This document shows, piece by piece, positions 8,742 through 17,809 of a DNA stretch of 64,000 nucleotides. The notes beneath the pieces are model-generated. The model was not told the DNA's origin. It saw only the letters and a program-made list of their open reading frames with translations, and searched no databases. Source of the stretch: Martinezella lusitana (lineage in GTDB: Bacteria; Pseudomonadota; Alphaproteobacteria; Rhizobiales; Rhizobiaceae); NCBI RefSeq assembly GCF_900094565.1, contig NZ_FMAF01000004.1:310001-374000 (forward strand), given 5' to 3'. Every line of letters starts with the position of its first letter. Positions within the stretch are counted from its first letter, which is position 1. A program made the position numbers and the translations under genes.

Positions 8742-9134
8742 TTATCCGGCGGGCCGGCGACCAATATCCGGAAGCGCGCAGGCCTCGCCGCCGCCGAAGA
8801 GGCGGGAGCGGGTGAGAAACCGTTTCTCCCGTCCATTGTCGAGGGAAAACATGCCGCCACGGCCGGGCACGACATCGATGATGAGCTGTGTATGCTTCCA
8901 GGCCTCGAACTGGCTGCCGCTGATATAGACTGGCACGCCGCCGATCTCGCCGAGCTTGACGTCGTTGTCGCCGATCATGAAGTCATCCGTCGGATAGCAC
9001 ATGGGCGAGGAGCCATCGCAACAGCCTCCGGACTGATGGAAAAGGATATTGGGATGATCCTTCTGGATTTCCCGGATGAGGTCGAGCGCCTTGTCCGTCG
9101 CCAGAACCCTTGGCTCTGTGCCTATGTCATCCAT
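8742..9134 (-). CDS. DUF779 protein, partner of ExaC/AcoD-type aldehyde dehydrogenase
   Basis: The 130-residue protein matches DUF779: [16 protein letters not shown] with its cysteine cluster, then [18 protein letters not shown] and [19 protein letters not shown]. The cysteines suggest metal or redox binding, but the role is not established. DUF779 genes are often found next to ExaC/AcoD-type aldehyde dehydrogenases, and that is the case here, with the gene 81 bp downstream of the dehydrogenase. An RNA hairpin with a GGAA tetraloop lies between the two. Confidence 0.85.
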   Translation of the reverse strand: MDDIGTEPRVLATDKALDLIREIQKDHPNILFHQSGGCCDGSSPMCYPTDDFMIGDNDVKLGEIGGVPVYISGSQFEAWKHTQLIIDVVPGRGGMFSLDNGREKRFLTRSRLFGGGEACALPDIGRRPAG

Positions 9135-9173
9135 GTTGATCTCCCATCGTGGTGATTGAAATGCACGAAAGCC

Positions 9174-9189
9174 CCCAGCTTCCGCTGGG
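9174..9189 (-). other. Intercistronic RNA hairpin with GGAA tetraloop
   Basis: On the minus-strand transcript CCCAGC pairs with GCTGGG around GGAA, a GNRA tetraloop, between the aldehyde dehydrogenase stop and the DUF779 start. It could stabilise the upstream message or lower read-through. There is no T-tract. Confidence 0.45.
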
Positions 9190-9215
9190 AGCCTCGTTGG
9201 CTTCTTTGGGAGGTC

Positions 9216-10724
9216 TCAGAAGAAACCGAGCGCCTTGGGGCTGTAGCTCACCAGCATATTCTTGGTCTGCTGGTAGTGATCGAGCATCATCTTGTGCGTC
9301 TCGCGCCCGATACCGGACTGCTTGTAGCCGCCGAAGGCCGCATGCGCCGGATAGGCATGGTAGCAATTGGTCCAGACGCGACCCGCCTGGATCTCGCGGC
9401 CGAAGCGATAGGCGCGGTTGCCGTCGCGGGTCCACACGCCGGCGCCAAGGCCATAGAGCGTATCATTGGCGATTTCGAGCGCTTCCTTCTCATCCTTGAA
9501 GGTCGTCACCGACACGACCGGGCCGAAGATCTCCTCCTGGAACACACGCATCTTGTTGTGGCCCTTGAAGATGGTCGGCTTGATATAGTAGCCGCTCGAC
9601 AATTCCCCGCCGAGATCGGCGCGCACTCCGCCCGTCAGGACTTCAGCACCTTCCTGCCTGCCGATGTCGAAATAGGAGAGAATCTTCTCCATCTGCTCGC
9701 TGGAGGCCTGGGCACCGATCATCGTTGCGGAATCGAGCGGATTGCCCTGCTTGATCGCTTCGACGCGCTTGATGGCCTTCTCCATGAAGCGGTCATAGAC
9801 CGATTCCTGGATGAGCGCGCGGCTCGGGCATGTGCAGACCTCGCCCTGGTTGAGGGCAAACATGGCGAAGCCTTCGAGCGCCTTGTCGAAGAAATCATCG
9901 TCCTCCGCCGCAACGTCGGCGAAGAAGATGTTCGGCGACTTGCCACCCAACTCGAGCGTGACGGGGATGAGGTTCTGGCTGGCATATTGCATGATCAGCC
10001 GGCCGGTCGTGGTCTCGCCGGTGAATGCAATCTTGGCGACGCGCGGGCTGGTGGCAAGCGGCTTGCCGGCCTCCAGACCGAAACCGTTGACGATATTGAG
10101 AACGCCGGGCGGCAGGAGATCGCCCACCACCTCGGCCCAGACCAGCAGCGAGGCCGGCGTCTGTTCGGCGGGCTTGATGACGACGCAATTGCCCGCGGCA
10201 AGCGCCGGCGCAAGCTTCCAGGCCGCCATCAGGATCGGGAAGTTCCACGGAATGATCTGCCCGACGACGCCAAGAGGCTCATGGAAGTGATAGGCGACCG
10301 TGTCGTGGTCGATCTCGCCGATCGAACCTTCCTGCGCACGGATGCAGGAGGCGAAATAGCGGAAGTGATCGATGGCAAGCGGAATGTCGGCGGCCATGGT
10401 TTCGCGGATCGGCTTGCCGTTGTCCCAGCTTTCGGCCTGCGCCAGCACCTCCAGCTTATCTTCCATGCGCTGGGCGATCTTCATCAGGATGTTGGAGCGC
10501 TCAGCGGCGGAAGTCCTGCCCCATTTGTCCTTTGCCGCATGGGCGGCATCGAGCGCGGCATTGATGTCCTTTTCGTCGGAGCGCGGAATTTCGCAGATCT
10601 TGCCGCCGGTGATCGGCGTGAGGTTATCGAAGTATCTGCCACCGATCGGCTCGCGCCAAGCGCCGCCGATATAGTTGCCATATTTCAGTTTGAACGGAGA
10701 TTCGACGATCTTCTGATGTAGCAT
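9216..10724 (-). CDS. NAD-dependent aldehyde dehydrogenase, ExaC/AcoD type
   Basis: This 502-residue enzyme oxidises aldehydes to acids with NAD. The general base lies in [13 protein letters not shown] and the catalytic cysteine in [15 protein letters not shown], a sequence typical of the AcoD/ExaC acetaldehyde group. The C-terminal [17 protein letters not shown] completes the fold. ATG 10724 follows AGGGAGGAT, a strong ribosome site. It lies in a cluster with DUF779 downstream and an AcoR-like regulator upstream on the same strand, the usual neighbourhood of acetoin, ethanol or acetaldehyde dehydrogenases. Acetaldehyde is the likely substrate but is not proved by sequence. Confidence 0.92.
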   Translation of the reverse strand: MLHQKIVESPFKLKYGNYIGGAWREPIGGRYFDNLTPITGGKICEIPRSDEKDINAALDAAHAAKDKWGRTSAAERSNILMKIAQRMEDKLEVLAQAESWDNGKPIRETMAADIPLAIDHFRYFASCIRAQEGSIGEIDHDTVAYHFHEPLGVVGQIIPWNFPILMAAWKLAPALAAGNCVVIKPAEQTPASLLVWAEVVGDLLPPGVLNIVNGFGLEAGKPLATSPRVAKIAFTGETTTGRLIMQYASQNLIPVTLELGGKSPNIFFADVAAEDDDFFDKALEGFAMFALNQGEVCTCPSRALIQESVYDRFMEKAIKRVEAIKQGNPLDSATMIGAQASSEQMEKILSYFDIGRQEGAEVLTGGVRADLGGELSSGYYIKPTIFKGHNKMRVFQEEIFGPVVSVTTFKDEKEALEIANDTLYGLGAGVWTRDGNRAYRFGREIQAGRVWTNCYHAYPAHAAFGGYKQSGIGRETHKMMLDHYQQTKNMLVSYSPKALGFF

Positions 10725-10880
10725 GCCATCCTCCCTTGGTCGGCAGGTCCGGTAGATGGACCCGATGGGAGGAACCTGCGCCCATATGCGCCAAGGCGAA
10801 ACCACCGCCCAGCGATGCCGCAGCGCACAGTGTCGCAACTCTGCGACATCTGCAGCGCGCAAATGCGCATCGCGGGGGCA

Positions 10881-11834
10881 TCAGTGCAGATTGAGCCGGT
10901 TCATCTTTCGATGCAGGGTCGAGCGGCTCATGCCAAGCGCCAAAGCAGCCTGCGACACATTGCCGTTGGCGCGGAAAAGGGCTCGCAGCAGGGCGGCGCG
11001 CTCGGCTTCCAGCAGGTCTTCGCCCGCTTCCCCTTGCTGCTCGCTCAATACATCGCAGGCGGGAATTCCGGCGGCGATACGACGATCGTCCAGCTTCAAT
11101 GCGAGGCGGGCGGCTTTCGTCGCGCCGAGCACGAGATCATTGCGGTCGACCGCCAGAAGCGCCGAGGTGGAAGCCGTATCCGTCGGAACCATGACGAAGC
11201 GGGCGCCGGCAAAGGCGCTCCTGAACAGATTGAGTTCGATACGCAACGCCGCGTCGCGAACAGTTTGCGACAGGATTGCCAATGTCGCATCGTTGACGTC
11301 GTCGCGGCGGGTGGAAATGTCGAGCGCGCCAGCCAACTGACCGCGATGATCCCGGATCGGCGCGGTCGTGCAACTCAAGTCGATGTTGGAGCAAAAGAAG
11401 TGCTGATCGCGGAAAATCGCCACGGCCCGCTCGTCGGCAAGCGCAGTGCCGATGCCGTTCGTGCCGATACTTGCTTCCGTCCAGACCGAGCCGGTCCAGA
11501 GACCAAGATCGCGAAACTCCTTGTCGTCGCCGGCTGCGCCGCGGCGATCCAGCGCTATACCGTCCCGGTCGGTCAACAGCAGGCAGCATCCAGCTTTGCC
11601 GACAGCCAGAAAGAGGCGATCCAGTTCATTGGAAGCTTCCGCGATCAGTCGCTCCGAGCGCTCCACGGCAGTCGCGAATTCCTGCCCTGTCAGACTTACC
11701 GGCAAACGTTTCTCTTCCGGCGCGAGACGGTGCATCATCATGCATCGGCGCCAGGAAGCAACGACCGAAGAACTGGCCGCGGCCGACTGCGCTGACGCGT
11801 ATACCTGGTCCGCATGCGCGGAATATTCGTGCAT
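10881..11834 (-). CDS. AcoR-like GAF plus Fis-type HTH regulator without AAA+ domain
   Basis: The 317-residue protein has the N-terminal sensory half of AcoR, including SWRRCMMMHRLAPEE and the GAF-type stretch TEASIGTNGIGTALADERAV. It ends in a Fis-type helix-turn-helix (LFRANGNVSQAALALGMSRSTLHRKMNRL). The roughly 240-residue AAA+ sigma-54 activation domain that normally lies between them is absent, with no GAFTGA or Walker motif. It may therefore act as a classical activator or repressor with sigma-70. ATG 11834 follows GGGAGGAG. The gene is 156 bp upstream of the aldehyde dehydrogenase on the same strand and probably controls it. Confidence 0.8.
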   Translation of the reverse strand: MHEYSAHADQVYASAQSAAASSSVVASWRRCMMMHRLAPEEKRLPVSLTGQEFATAVERSERLIAEASNELDRLFLAVGKAGCCLLLTDRDGIALDRRGAAGDDKEFRDLGLWTGSVWTEASIGTNGIGTALADERAVAIFRDQHFFCSNIDLSCTTAPIRDHRGQLAGALDISTRRDDVNDATLAILSQTVRDAALRIELNLFRSAFAGARFVMVPTDTASTSALLAVDRNDLVLGATKAARLALKLDDRRIAAGIPACDVLSEQQGEAGEDLLEAERAALLRALFRANGNVSQAALALGMSRSTLHRKMNRLNLH

Positions 11835-12274
11835 CTGGCTCCTCCCACCGAACGCAACATCGATTGTCGCTAAAAAAACACGGTAACGCAATCCTCCACT
11901 GGTTCTTTTACCGTCCGCCAGCTGCGCGCTCTGCCACCCTCTTGACGACGAAGCCCCTTTCGGCCTCGCGGTGGCCGACCTTTCATGCAGGATCACCCGG
12001 ATACTGAGCGCCATTGCCCGATAATCCCCCTCGAGCGTCGGATTTCGGGTGCTCCGATCCGCCGTGTCATGCGCAGGCAATCTCGAGGCCCCTAACATCA
12101 GTCATGCACTATAGCCGCCCCTTTCAGGCGGTTGTCAGCGTGCTGTTGTAGCGATGACGAAGTGAGAAAGCGGAGTTTGAGGCGCAACTTCATGAGTGCC
12201 AGTTTCATCAGTAAGCGTGTTGCCTGTGATGGCAAGCTGGACTTCCGCGCGCGGGCCTACAGGGTTCTGACCCC
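11835..12274. other. Intergenic region, 440 bp
   Basis: This gap separates the AcoR-like gene from the divergent PAP2 gene. I see only a 28-codon open frame at 12192-12278 that ends across the PAP2 start codon, listed separately. The remainder shows no clear hairpin or repeat. Confidence 0.45.
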
Positions 12275-12278
12275 ATGA
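12192..12278 (+). CDS. Possible 28-aa leader peptide coupled to PAP2
   Basis: A short frame begins at ATG 12192, about 9 bases after GAGG, and encodes MSASFISKRVACDGKLDFRA followed by eight further residues. Its TGA overlaps the ATG of the PAP2 gene in an ATGA arrangement, as in translationally coupled leaders. The PAP2 start itself has only a weak ribosome site, which would fit coupling. Such short frames also arise by chance. Confidence 0.25.
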   Translation: MSASFISKRVACDGKLDFRARAYRVLTP

Positions 12279-13192
12279 AGAAAACCCTCGCAACGGCTAC
12301 CGACACCTGTCGCGCACGCTGCATCAATGGCCTTCGACGATTCTTCGCAGCACCGACGCTCACCCCCCCTGCAAATCGAGCGTTTCTCGAACGTCCGATC
12401 GTGATCATCTCCATCTTCCTTGCCCTGTCTTTGCTGGTCATGATGACCGCCGACTACCCCTTGGGCGTCTGGATGAAATCATTTCCGGAGCAGCTTCGTG
12501 GAACGGCGAAATGGATCAGCAGCTTCGGCACCGGCCTCCTGGTTCTTTCGTTCAGCGGTGCTCTGCTGATATTCGCTATCCTCGCGCCCGCCCACAAATT
12601 GAGGAAATCGGCACGAACAGGCGCCGATCTTGTTGCCACCGCCGCGGCATTCGTCTTCTTATCGGTAGCAGGCGGCGGCCTTGTCGACTCGCTTGCCAAG
12701 AACATCATCGGCCGGGCTCGGCCGGAGCTGCTGCAGACGAACGGCGCATTTTATTTTCGACCCGTCGCCTTCCACGCGGACTTCGCGTCCTTTCCGTCCG
12801 GACACTCCGCGACAGCGGGCGCCATGGCGATGTCGTTGGCACTCGTCTTTCCGCGCCTGCGTCCCATATTCATGCCGGCCGGCATACTGATCTGCCTGTC
12901 GCGTCAATGGGTCGGCGCCCATTGGGCGAGCGACACCTTGATGGGCTGGGGCGTCGGAATAGCCTTCGCCTTGTGGCTGGCCCACGCTTTTGCCCGCCGC
13001 CGGTTGCTCTTCACCTATGGCTCCGATGGCCGCCTGTGCCCGGGAGAGCGGTATAAAACAGTCCTCATGACCCTGCGCGCGCTCCTGCGGCGCAGGCCGG
13101 TAGCCGCGAAAGAAGAAGCAACCTCCGTACCGGCGACGGCATGCCCATCACAGTCAAACCTCGCCTCCCACACCTTGGAAATCCGATCCTGA
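12275..13192 (+). CDS. PAP2-family membrane phosphatase
   Basis: The 305-residue membrane protein has about six hydrophobic segments and all three PAP2 motifs in order: KNIIGRARP, FPSGHSAT and SRQWVGAHWASD. The conserved histidines would carry out phosphoryl transfer from a lipid such as phosphatidate, undecaprenyl diphosphate or lipid A. The active site should face the periplasm. The C-terminal 60 residues are a basic hydrophilic tail not needed for the fold. The ribosome site is weak. Substrate cannot be told from sequence, and neighbouring genes do not help. Confidence 0.88.
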   Translation: MKKTLATATDTCRARCINGLRRFFAAPTLTPPANRAFLERPIVIISIFLALSLLVMMTADYPLGVWMKSFPEQLRGTAKWISSFGTGLLVLSFSGALLIFAILAPAHKLRKSARTGADLVATAAAFVFLSVAGGGLVDSLAKNIIGRARPELLQTNGAFYFRPVAFHADFASFPSGHSATAGAMAMSLALVFPRLRPIFMPAGILICLSRQWVGAHWASDTLMGWGVGIAFALWLAHAFARRRLLFTYGSDGRLCPGERYKTVLMTLRALLRRRPVAAKEEATSVPATACPSQSNLASHTLEIRS

Positions 13193-13331
13193 GCCGGCGG
13201 TGAGCGCCGACACATCGGCCCCCTACGGAGAAATGCAAATATCGGACATGGGCAGCGACGGATTTACCGATCTCCGCCGTTTAAGCGCTGAAGGGACAAC
13301 AACTAAGTTCTTTGGGAATAGAGGCTACATC

Positions 13332-13586
13332 ATGAGAAAGATTACTTTATTGGCCCTGGCGGCCGCAGCTTGCTTTGCCGCCGTTGCACCGGCCGAAGCC
13401 CGTGACGGATGCGGTATCGGCTTCCATCGCGGCCCTTACGGCGCATGTCGCCCCAATCGCGGGCCGGTTGTCGTCGTGCCCGCCGGCCCACGCTATGGCG
13501 CCTTCTATCCGGGACGCGGCTATTGGGATGGGCGCCGCTACTGGATGCACCGCGAGCGGTGGCATGGCGGATGGCGCTATCGCTAA
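13332..13586 (+). CDS. Secreted GCG_CRPN-type small protein
   Basis: The 84-residue product has a clear signal peptide (MRKITLLALAAAACFAAV, cleavage after AEA). The mature part begins RDGCGIGFHRGPYGACRPN, the GCG_CRPN motif common in Hyphomicrobiales. A glycine-, arginine- and tyrosine-rich tail with YWDGRRYWMHRERWHGGWRY follows. The two motif cysteines may form a disulfide in the periplasm. The family has no known function. ATG 13332 is chosen because the signal peptide begins there. A strong GC hairpin follows 18 bp after the stop. Confidence 0.8.
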   Translation: MRKITLLALAAAACFAAVAPAEARDGCGIGFHRGPYGACRPNRGPVVVVPAGPRYGAFYPGRGYWDGRRYWMHRERWHGGWRYR

Positions 13587-13604
13587 ATAGATCCTGCAAG
13601 ATTA

Positions 13605-13635
13605 GCGTGGCCCAACCCGGAAAGTAGGGCCACGC
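13605..13635 (+). terminator. Hairpin after the GCG_CRPN gene
   Basis: GCGTGGCCC at 13605-13613 and GGGCCACGC at 13627-13635 are perfectly complementary, with a 13-base loop. The structure lies between convergent genes and may end transcription or protect the message. There is no long T-tract, so termination is probable but not certain. Confidence 0.55.
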
Positions 13636-13680
13636 GGCCTTAAATGACAAGGCATGGGGGCATCCAAGCCACCCCTGGTC

Positions 13681-14655
13681 TTATGGCACGAGCAGTAGTT
13701 TTCCTGTCGTTTTGCGGCTTTCCATGTCCTCATGCGCACGGCGCGCATCCGCCAATGAATAGACGCCGCCTATGTTGACCCGCAGCTTGCCGTGCTCGAT
13801 CCATTCGAAGAGGCGGGAAGAGCGGGCAAGAAGAAGCTCTGGCGTATGAACGTGATCGAAGAAGGTGGCGTAGCCGATCTTGATGCTGCGCGGCAAGCTC
13901 ATGATATCCAAGGGGCCTGGGCCGCCAAGAACTGGCCCGAACCAGCAGAATGTCCCCGCCCGCCTCAGGGAATCGAGCGATCCTTGAAATGTCTTCGGGC
14001 CGGAGCCGTCATAGACGACATGGACTCCCTCCCCTCCGGTGATGCGCATCACCGTATCGGCGAATTTGCCTTCCGTATCTACGATCACATGGTCGGCACC
14101 CACGGATTTTGCGATACTGCTTTTGTCTTCGCTGGAGACGCGGCCGATCACCTGCCCTCCGCGCAGCTTGATGATCTGCGTCAGCAGCAAACCGACGCCG
14201 CCGGCAGCGGCGTGAACGAGCGCGATATCGCCTTGTCGCACGGGATAGAAGTCGGTCGCGAAATGGCTGGCGGTCAGCCCCTGCATCATGACGGCCGCCG
14301 CCGTCCGGTCGTCGATGGCTGCCGGTATCGGTACCAGCGCGCGCTCAGGAATGGCGATGCGTTCGGCATAGCTTCCCGGCGCATAGACCCAGGCAACGCG
14401 ATCGCCGACCTGAAAGCTTTTGACACCCGCGCCAATGGCCAAAACATGACCTGCCCCCTCGACGCCAAGCGGCTTGGGATTGGGCATATCGGTCCAGGCC
14501 ATGCCCTGTCGCACGCCAATATCCATGAAATTTACACCGGCCACATGCACCTGCACCAAGACTTCTCCCTCGCCGGGAACGGGATCCGGTCCGTCCACAT
14601 GTTGCAGGACGTTCGAGCCGCCAACTGCGGTCATGACGATCGATTTCATCTTCAT
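13681..14655 (-). CDS. NADPH:quinone oxidoreductase, zinc-free MDR family
   Basis: The 324-residue protein belongs to the medium-chain reductase family. It has the GroES-like half with GVNFMDIGVRQG and GVEGAGHVLAIG, and the cofactor half with the Rossmann motif HAAAGGVGLLLTQ. It lacks the structural-zinc cysteines of alcohol dehydrogenases, as quinone reductases do. It would reduce quinones or enones with NADPH in the cytosol. The gene follows a TetR gene on the same strand after 44 bp. A second copy of the putative TetR operator lies in that gap, so the reductase is probably derepressed by electrophilic compounds. Confidence 0.88.
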   Translation of the reverse strand: MKMKSIVMTAVGGSNVLQHVDGPDPVPGEGEVLVQVHVAGVNFMDIGVRQGMAWTDMPNPKPLGVEGAGHVLAIGAGVKSFQVGDRVAWVYAPGSYAERIAIPERALVPIPAAIDDRTAAAVMMQGLTASHFATDFYPVRQGDIALVHAAAGGVGLLLTQIIKLRGGQVIGRVSSEDKSSIAKSVGADHVIVDTEGKFADTVMRITGGEGVHVVYDGSGPKTFQGSLDSLRRAGTFCWFGPVLGGPGPLDIMSLPRSIKIGYATFFDHVHTPELLLARSSRLFEWIEHGKLRVNIGGVYSLADARRAHEDMESRKTTGKLLLVP

Positions 14656-14663
14656 CTCCTTAT

Positions 14664-14680
14664 TTGAACAATCATTCCAA
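14664..14680. promoter_or_regulatory. Candidate TetR operator between tetR and quinone reductase
   Basis: TTGAACAATCATTCCAA is an imperfect palindrome that, read on the other strand as TTGGAATGATTGTTCAA, matches the site at 15286-15301 upstream of the TetR gene. Two related sites framing a TetR gene support autoregulation plus control of the reductase. Confidence 0.45.
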
Positions 14681-14699
14681 AACTGGGCAAAAAAATTCC

Positions 14700-15266
14700 T
14701 TATCGCAGGCCCCGAAGCGCAAGGCGGGCAAGGGCGAGCAAACTATCGCCTCCGACCCCAGCTCGGGCAGCCAGACGGATCGCGGCGATGTTGGACGTCA
14801 AGAACTGCGCGGCCTGCTCGGGGTCGATGTCCCCGGCAATGCTGCCTTCGCTCTGCGCCTCACGTACACGCTCGATGACCGCTGCATGCAACCTGCGGCC
14901 GGCGGCTTCGTGAATCGTCGTCAACTCAGGCTGGCTTGTCCCAAATTCGCAGATCGAACCGACACCGAGACAGGCCTCGGAGGCCGTCGCCACGACGCGC
15001 GCCAGCAGGGCATCGATGCCGTCTATAGACTGTGGTCCCGTTTTAAGCGCAGTAAGGTGCGCCTCAGTCTCCTGTGCCGCATAGCGGCGCACCGCTTCGA
15101 GATAGAGGCGCCACTTGTCGCCGAAAGTGTCGTAGAGGCTTTGCCGCCCGATATGAAGGGCTTCCACAAGCATGGTGGCTGAGGTCGCTGCATAGCCTTT
15201 GTCGCGGAAGACCGAAATCGCCGCATCCAGAGCCGCCAGTTCATCGAATTCCTTTGGTCTTGCCAT
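14700..15266 (-). CDS. TetR-family regulator of the quinone reductase operon
   Basis: The 188-residue protein starts MARPKEFDELAALDAAISVF and carries a TetR domain (residues about 6-52) with recognition helix ALHIGRQSLYDTFGDK. The C-terminal half includes CEFGTSQPEL and the regulatory helices of this group. A cysteine in GSICEFG could serve as a redox or electrophile sensor, which would suit control of a quinone reductase, but that is a guess. It is the first gene of a two-gene operon and has a palindrome 20 bp upstream of its start. Confidence 0.88.
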   Translation of the reverse strand: MARPKEFDELAALDAAISVFRDKGYAATSATMLVEALHIGRQSLYDTFGDKWRLYLEAVRRYAAQETEAHLTALKTGPQSIDGIDALLARVVATASEACLGVGSICEFGTSQPELTTIHEAAGRRLHAAVIERVREAQSEGSIAGDIDPEQAAQFLTSNIAAIRLAARAGVGGDSLLALARLALRGLR

Positions 15267-15285
15267 GAGCGGTACAAAGTAATTA

Positions 15286-15301
15286 TTGAATGATCAGTCA
15301 A
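15286..15301. promoter_or_regulatory. Candidate TetR operator upstream of tetR
   Basis: TTGAATGATCAGTCAA is an imperfect palindrome in an AT-rich promoter region 20 bp upstream of the TetR start. It shares the pattern TTG-AATGAT-TCAA with the site at 14664-14680. Confidence 0.45.
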
Positions 15302-15502
15302 GAATAATATTGTTTCCGTAAAGCCTGTCTTCTGAACGCATGACGATACGCCTCTCGCGTTTGGAAACACCCGACCGTTGCAAGCGACATCACAACCTTT
15401 TGTAGGTTCTGGCGGCGAGCGTGGAAGGCTTGCAATTGACGTATCGTCGACGAAAGGACAAAGCTGCCGCTAAAGCAGGCTTTGGAAGACACCGATGCAC
15501 GC

Positions 15503-15922
15503 ATGAGCGAGAGCAATACCATCGAACATCAAGGCCCCATCATCGTCTTCGATGCCATGTGTGTCCTTTGCTCGGCCAACGCCCAGTTCGTGCTGCGCCA
15601 CGACCGCATCGGCCGCTTTCGCCTCGCCTCCATGCAGAACGAGACGGGAGCCAGGCTCTATCGGCTGTGCGGCATCGATCCCGCCAATCCGGATAGTTTG
15701 ATCATCGTGGACGGCGAGAAGGTGTTGCGGGACAGCGACGCGGTGCTTTCCATCTATGCCGGCCTCGGCTGGCCCTGGAAAGCGCTCGCCCTGCTGAGCG
15801 TCGTGCCCCGGATGCTGCGCGATCCAGCCTATCGCTGGCTCGCCCGCAATCGCTACCGCTTTTTCGGCAAGCGGGAGACTTGCTGGCTGCCGACGCCGGA
15901 GCAGGCAGACCGTATCCTTTAA
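15503..15922 (+). CDS. DCC-family thiol-disulfide oxidoreductase-like protein (DUF393)
   Basis: The 139-residue protein matches the DCC family, named for its Asp-x-x-Cys-x-x-Cys motif, here FDAMCVLCSANAQF. The family is annotated as putative thiol-disulfide oxidoreductase, but biochemical proof is sparse. Typical later features are present, such as SLIIVDGEKVLRDSDAVL and RNRYRFFGKRETCWLP. No signal peptide is seen. ATG 15503 is used; a TTG seven codons upstream is possible. It stands alone and is convergent with a diguanylate cyclase. Confidence 0.82.
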   Translation: MSESNTIEHQGPIIVFDAMCVLCSANAQFVLRHDRIGRFRLASMQNETGARLYRLCGIDPANPDSLIIVDGEKVLRDSDAVLSIYAGLGWPWKALALLSVVPRMLRDPAYRWLARNRYRFFGKRETCWLPTPEQADRIL

Positions 15923-16006
15923 ACAAGGTTCTCGTTTTTGGTCGGTATGGCGGGTTCGGCTCGCGCCTGTCGCGACAGCTGGCCGGTGACGGTTTCGAGG
16001 AGCGCC

Positions 16007-17809
16007 CTATCCTCTCTTCAATTCCTCTTCCGCCCCCATCGCAAACGCCGCCACCGTTCTGTTGCGCCCGCTCAGCTTTGCCTGGAGCAAGGCGCCATCA
16101 GCACGATTGATCAACGTCGTCGTCGGCCCTGAAACAGGAGACGAGGCTATGCCGACCGAGATGGAAAGAGGCCCGACGATGCGTCCGCGATAGGAGAAGG
16201 GTGTGGTGAACACACTGGTGCGCAGTTTCTCGGCGAGCCCGAAGCCTTCCTCGTCCGCAATATCGGTGGCGATCACCGTCAGTTCCTCTCCGCCGAACCG
16301 GTAAGCCGTGCCGGCGGCGCCGACCGTATCGGAGACGATCTGCGCGACATGGCGCAATACCTCATCCCCGGCATCATGACCGAATTCGTCGTTGAAGCGC
16401 TTGAAGTGATCGATGTCGATCATGATGCAGACGACCGTGCGGGCGGACTTATCCCTGTGAAGATTGTTCAGCGCCTCGTCGAGAGACCGCCGATTGAACA
16501 GGCCGGTCAGGGCGTCGCGCACGGCAAGGCTCATCAGCTTGTCGCGCAGCCGCAGGTTGGCGATGGCAAGGCCGATATTCTCGGCGATCAGTTCAAGATA
16601 GAGCCGCGGCGCGTCGGCGGCGGTTGCATCCTTCGAGCGGTCTTCGAAATAGAGGAGCCCGATCGCCTCGCCGAGCGCCGTCAAGGGAACGCAGAGCCCC
16701 GGCACACCGGAATCATCCAGATGCTGACAGGGAATATCGTTGTCCGCGACATGGCTCACATGCGGCCGTCCGCGGCGCAGCCCCCAGCAAGCAGCCGCCG
16801 GGAAGGAGGGTTGGGTATGGGCGGGATCCAGCCATCGGCTGACCTCGGCGAGCGCGGTCCGGCTTTCGTTCATCGTGTAGAGGCATCCGGCGATCCCCGG
16901 AAAGATTTGCGGCACGAAAAGGGCGACGACTTCCGCCAGTTCGTTCTGGGCGTAGCAGGCCTGAAGACGGTGCATCATCTGCAGGATGAGATCCTTGGTC
17001 CGCTGGTCCTGCTTGCGCTCGTCATCGAGCCGATTGCGCTCCAGGCCGTTCTCGCGGAAGATCTGGATGGCGTCGTTCATCTCCCCGATCTCGTCGCGCC
17101 GGCGATCGGGCGGCACTTCGAAGGTAAAATCCTGCTTGGCAAGCCGGTTGACGATTCCCGTCATCCTCATCAGCGGAATGGCGACGCGGCGCCGCAGCAC
17201 GAAATAGAGCACGGCGAGGAACACCGCAGCGGTCAACGCCAGAATCACCTTGGCGATATCGGCCCAGAGGTCACTGCGTGCTTGAGCATTGCGCATCGCC
17301 GCCTCCGTGCGGGCGGTTGCCAGCGCGCGGAACTGAGTGACAGCGTCGAGGAGCGCCGTCTGCACACGCTCGTGTTCCGGTCCGAACAGAGTGTCGCGTG
17401 CACCGGTCTGGTTGCCCCCACGGTAGAAGGCCACCGCAGCTTCCTCTATCTTATCAAGTGCTTCAGCGTTGACCGCAACCTGCTCCACGACCTGAAGCTC
17501 ACGATCGGGAACACCGAGCCCACGCAATGTGCCGACGGTGGCATCGCGACGGCGCTCCTCACCCTCGTCGACAGTGAAGGCATCAAGATGCCTGGCCTCG
17601 CCGCGCATGACATAGAGACGCGCCTCGTCCGTCGTCTCCTCCGCGCCCAAGGCAAGTTCTTCTCCGAGGCTGTTCAGCAACAGATGTTGCTCGATGGCTT
17701 GCCTTTCCTGGGTGGCGCTTCGAGCCGACAGAATGAAAGCCGCGGCGGACAGCACGGTCAGGACCACGGTAATGCCGTAGGCCCAATTCGTAATTGTCGT
17801 GATTCTCAT
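16007..17809 (-). CDS. Membrane diguanylate cyclase: sensor helices, HAMP, GAF, GGDEF (GGEEL)
   Basis: The 600-residue protein has an N-terminal membrane segment (about 9-29) and a helical periplasmic sensor. A second membrane segment (about 185-207) is followed by HAMP (about 208-260), a GAF-like domain (about 285-430) and a C-terminal GGDEF domain. The catalytic loop is FGGEEL near residue 504, an active GGDEF variant, so it should make cyclic di-GMP. Its core includes RDALTGLFNRRSLDE and MIDIDHFKRFNDEFGHDAGD. It is a single-gene unit, convergent with the DCC gene. The signal sensed is unknown. Confidence 0.9.
   Translation of the reverse strand: MRITTITNWAYGITVVLTVLSAAAFILSARSATQERQAIEQHLLLNSLGEELALGAEETTDEARLYVMRGEARHLDAFTVDEGEERRRDATVGTLRGLGVPDRELQVVEQVAVNAEALDKIEEAAVAFYRGGNQTGARDTLFGPEHERVQTALLDAVTQFRALATARTEAAMRNAQARSDLWADIAKVILALTAAVFLAVLYFVLRRRVAIPLMRMTGIVNRLAKQDFTFEVPPDRRRDEIGEMNDAIQIFRENGLERNRLDDERKQDQRTKDLILQMMHRLQACYAQNELAEVVALFVPQIFPGIAGCLYTMNESRTALAEVSRWLDPAHTQPSFPAAACWGLRRGRPHVSHVADNDIPCQHLDDSGVPGLCVPLTALGEAIGLLYFEDRSKDATAADAPRLYLELIAENIGLAIANLRLRDKLMSLAVRDALTGLFNRRSLDEALNNLHRDKSARTVVCIMIDIDHFKRFNDEFGHDAGDEVLRHVAQIVSDTVGAAGTAYRFGGEELTVIATDIADEEGFGLAEKLRTSVFTTPFSYRGRIVGPLSISVGIASSPVSGPTTTLINRADGALLQAKLSGRNRTVAAFAMGAEEELKRG

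Noticed and set aside
9156..10721. A 521-codon open frame on the plus strand opposite the aldehyde dehydrogenase
   Set aside because: The minus-strand frame carries all catalytic motifs and a strong ribosome site; the plus frame has none.
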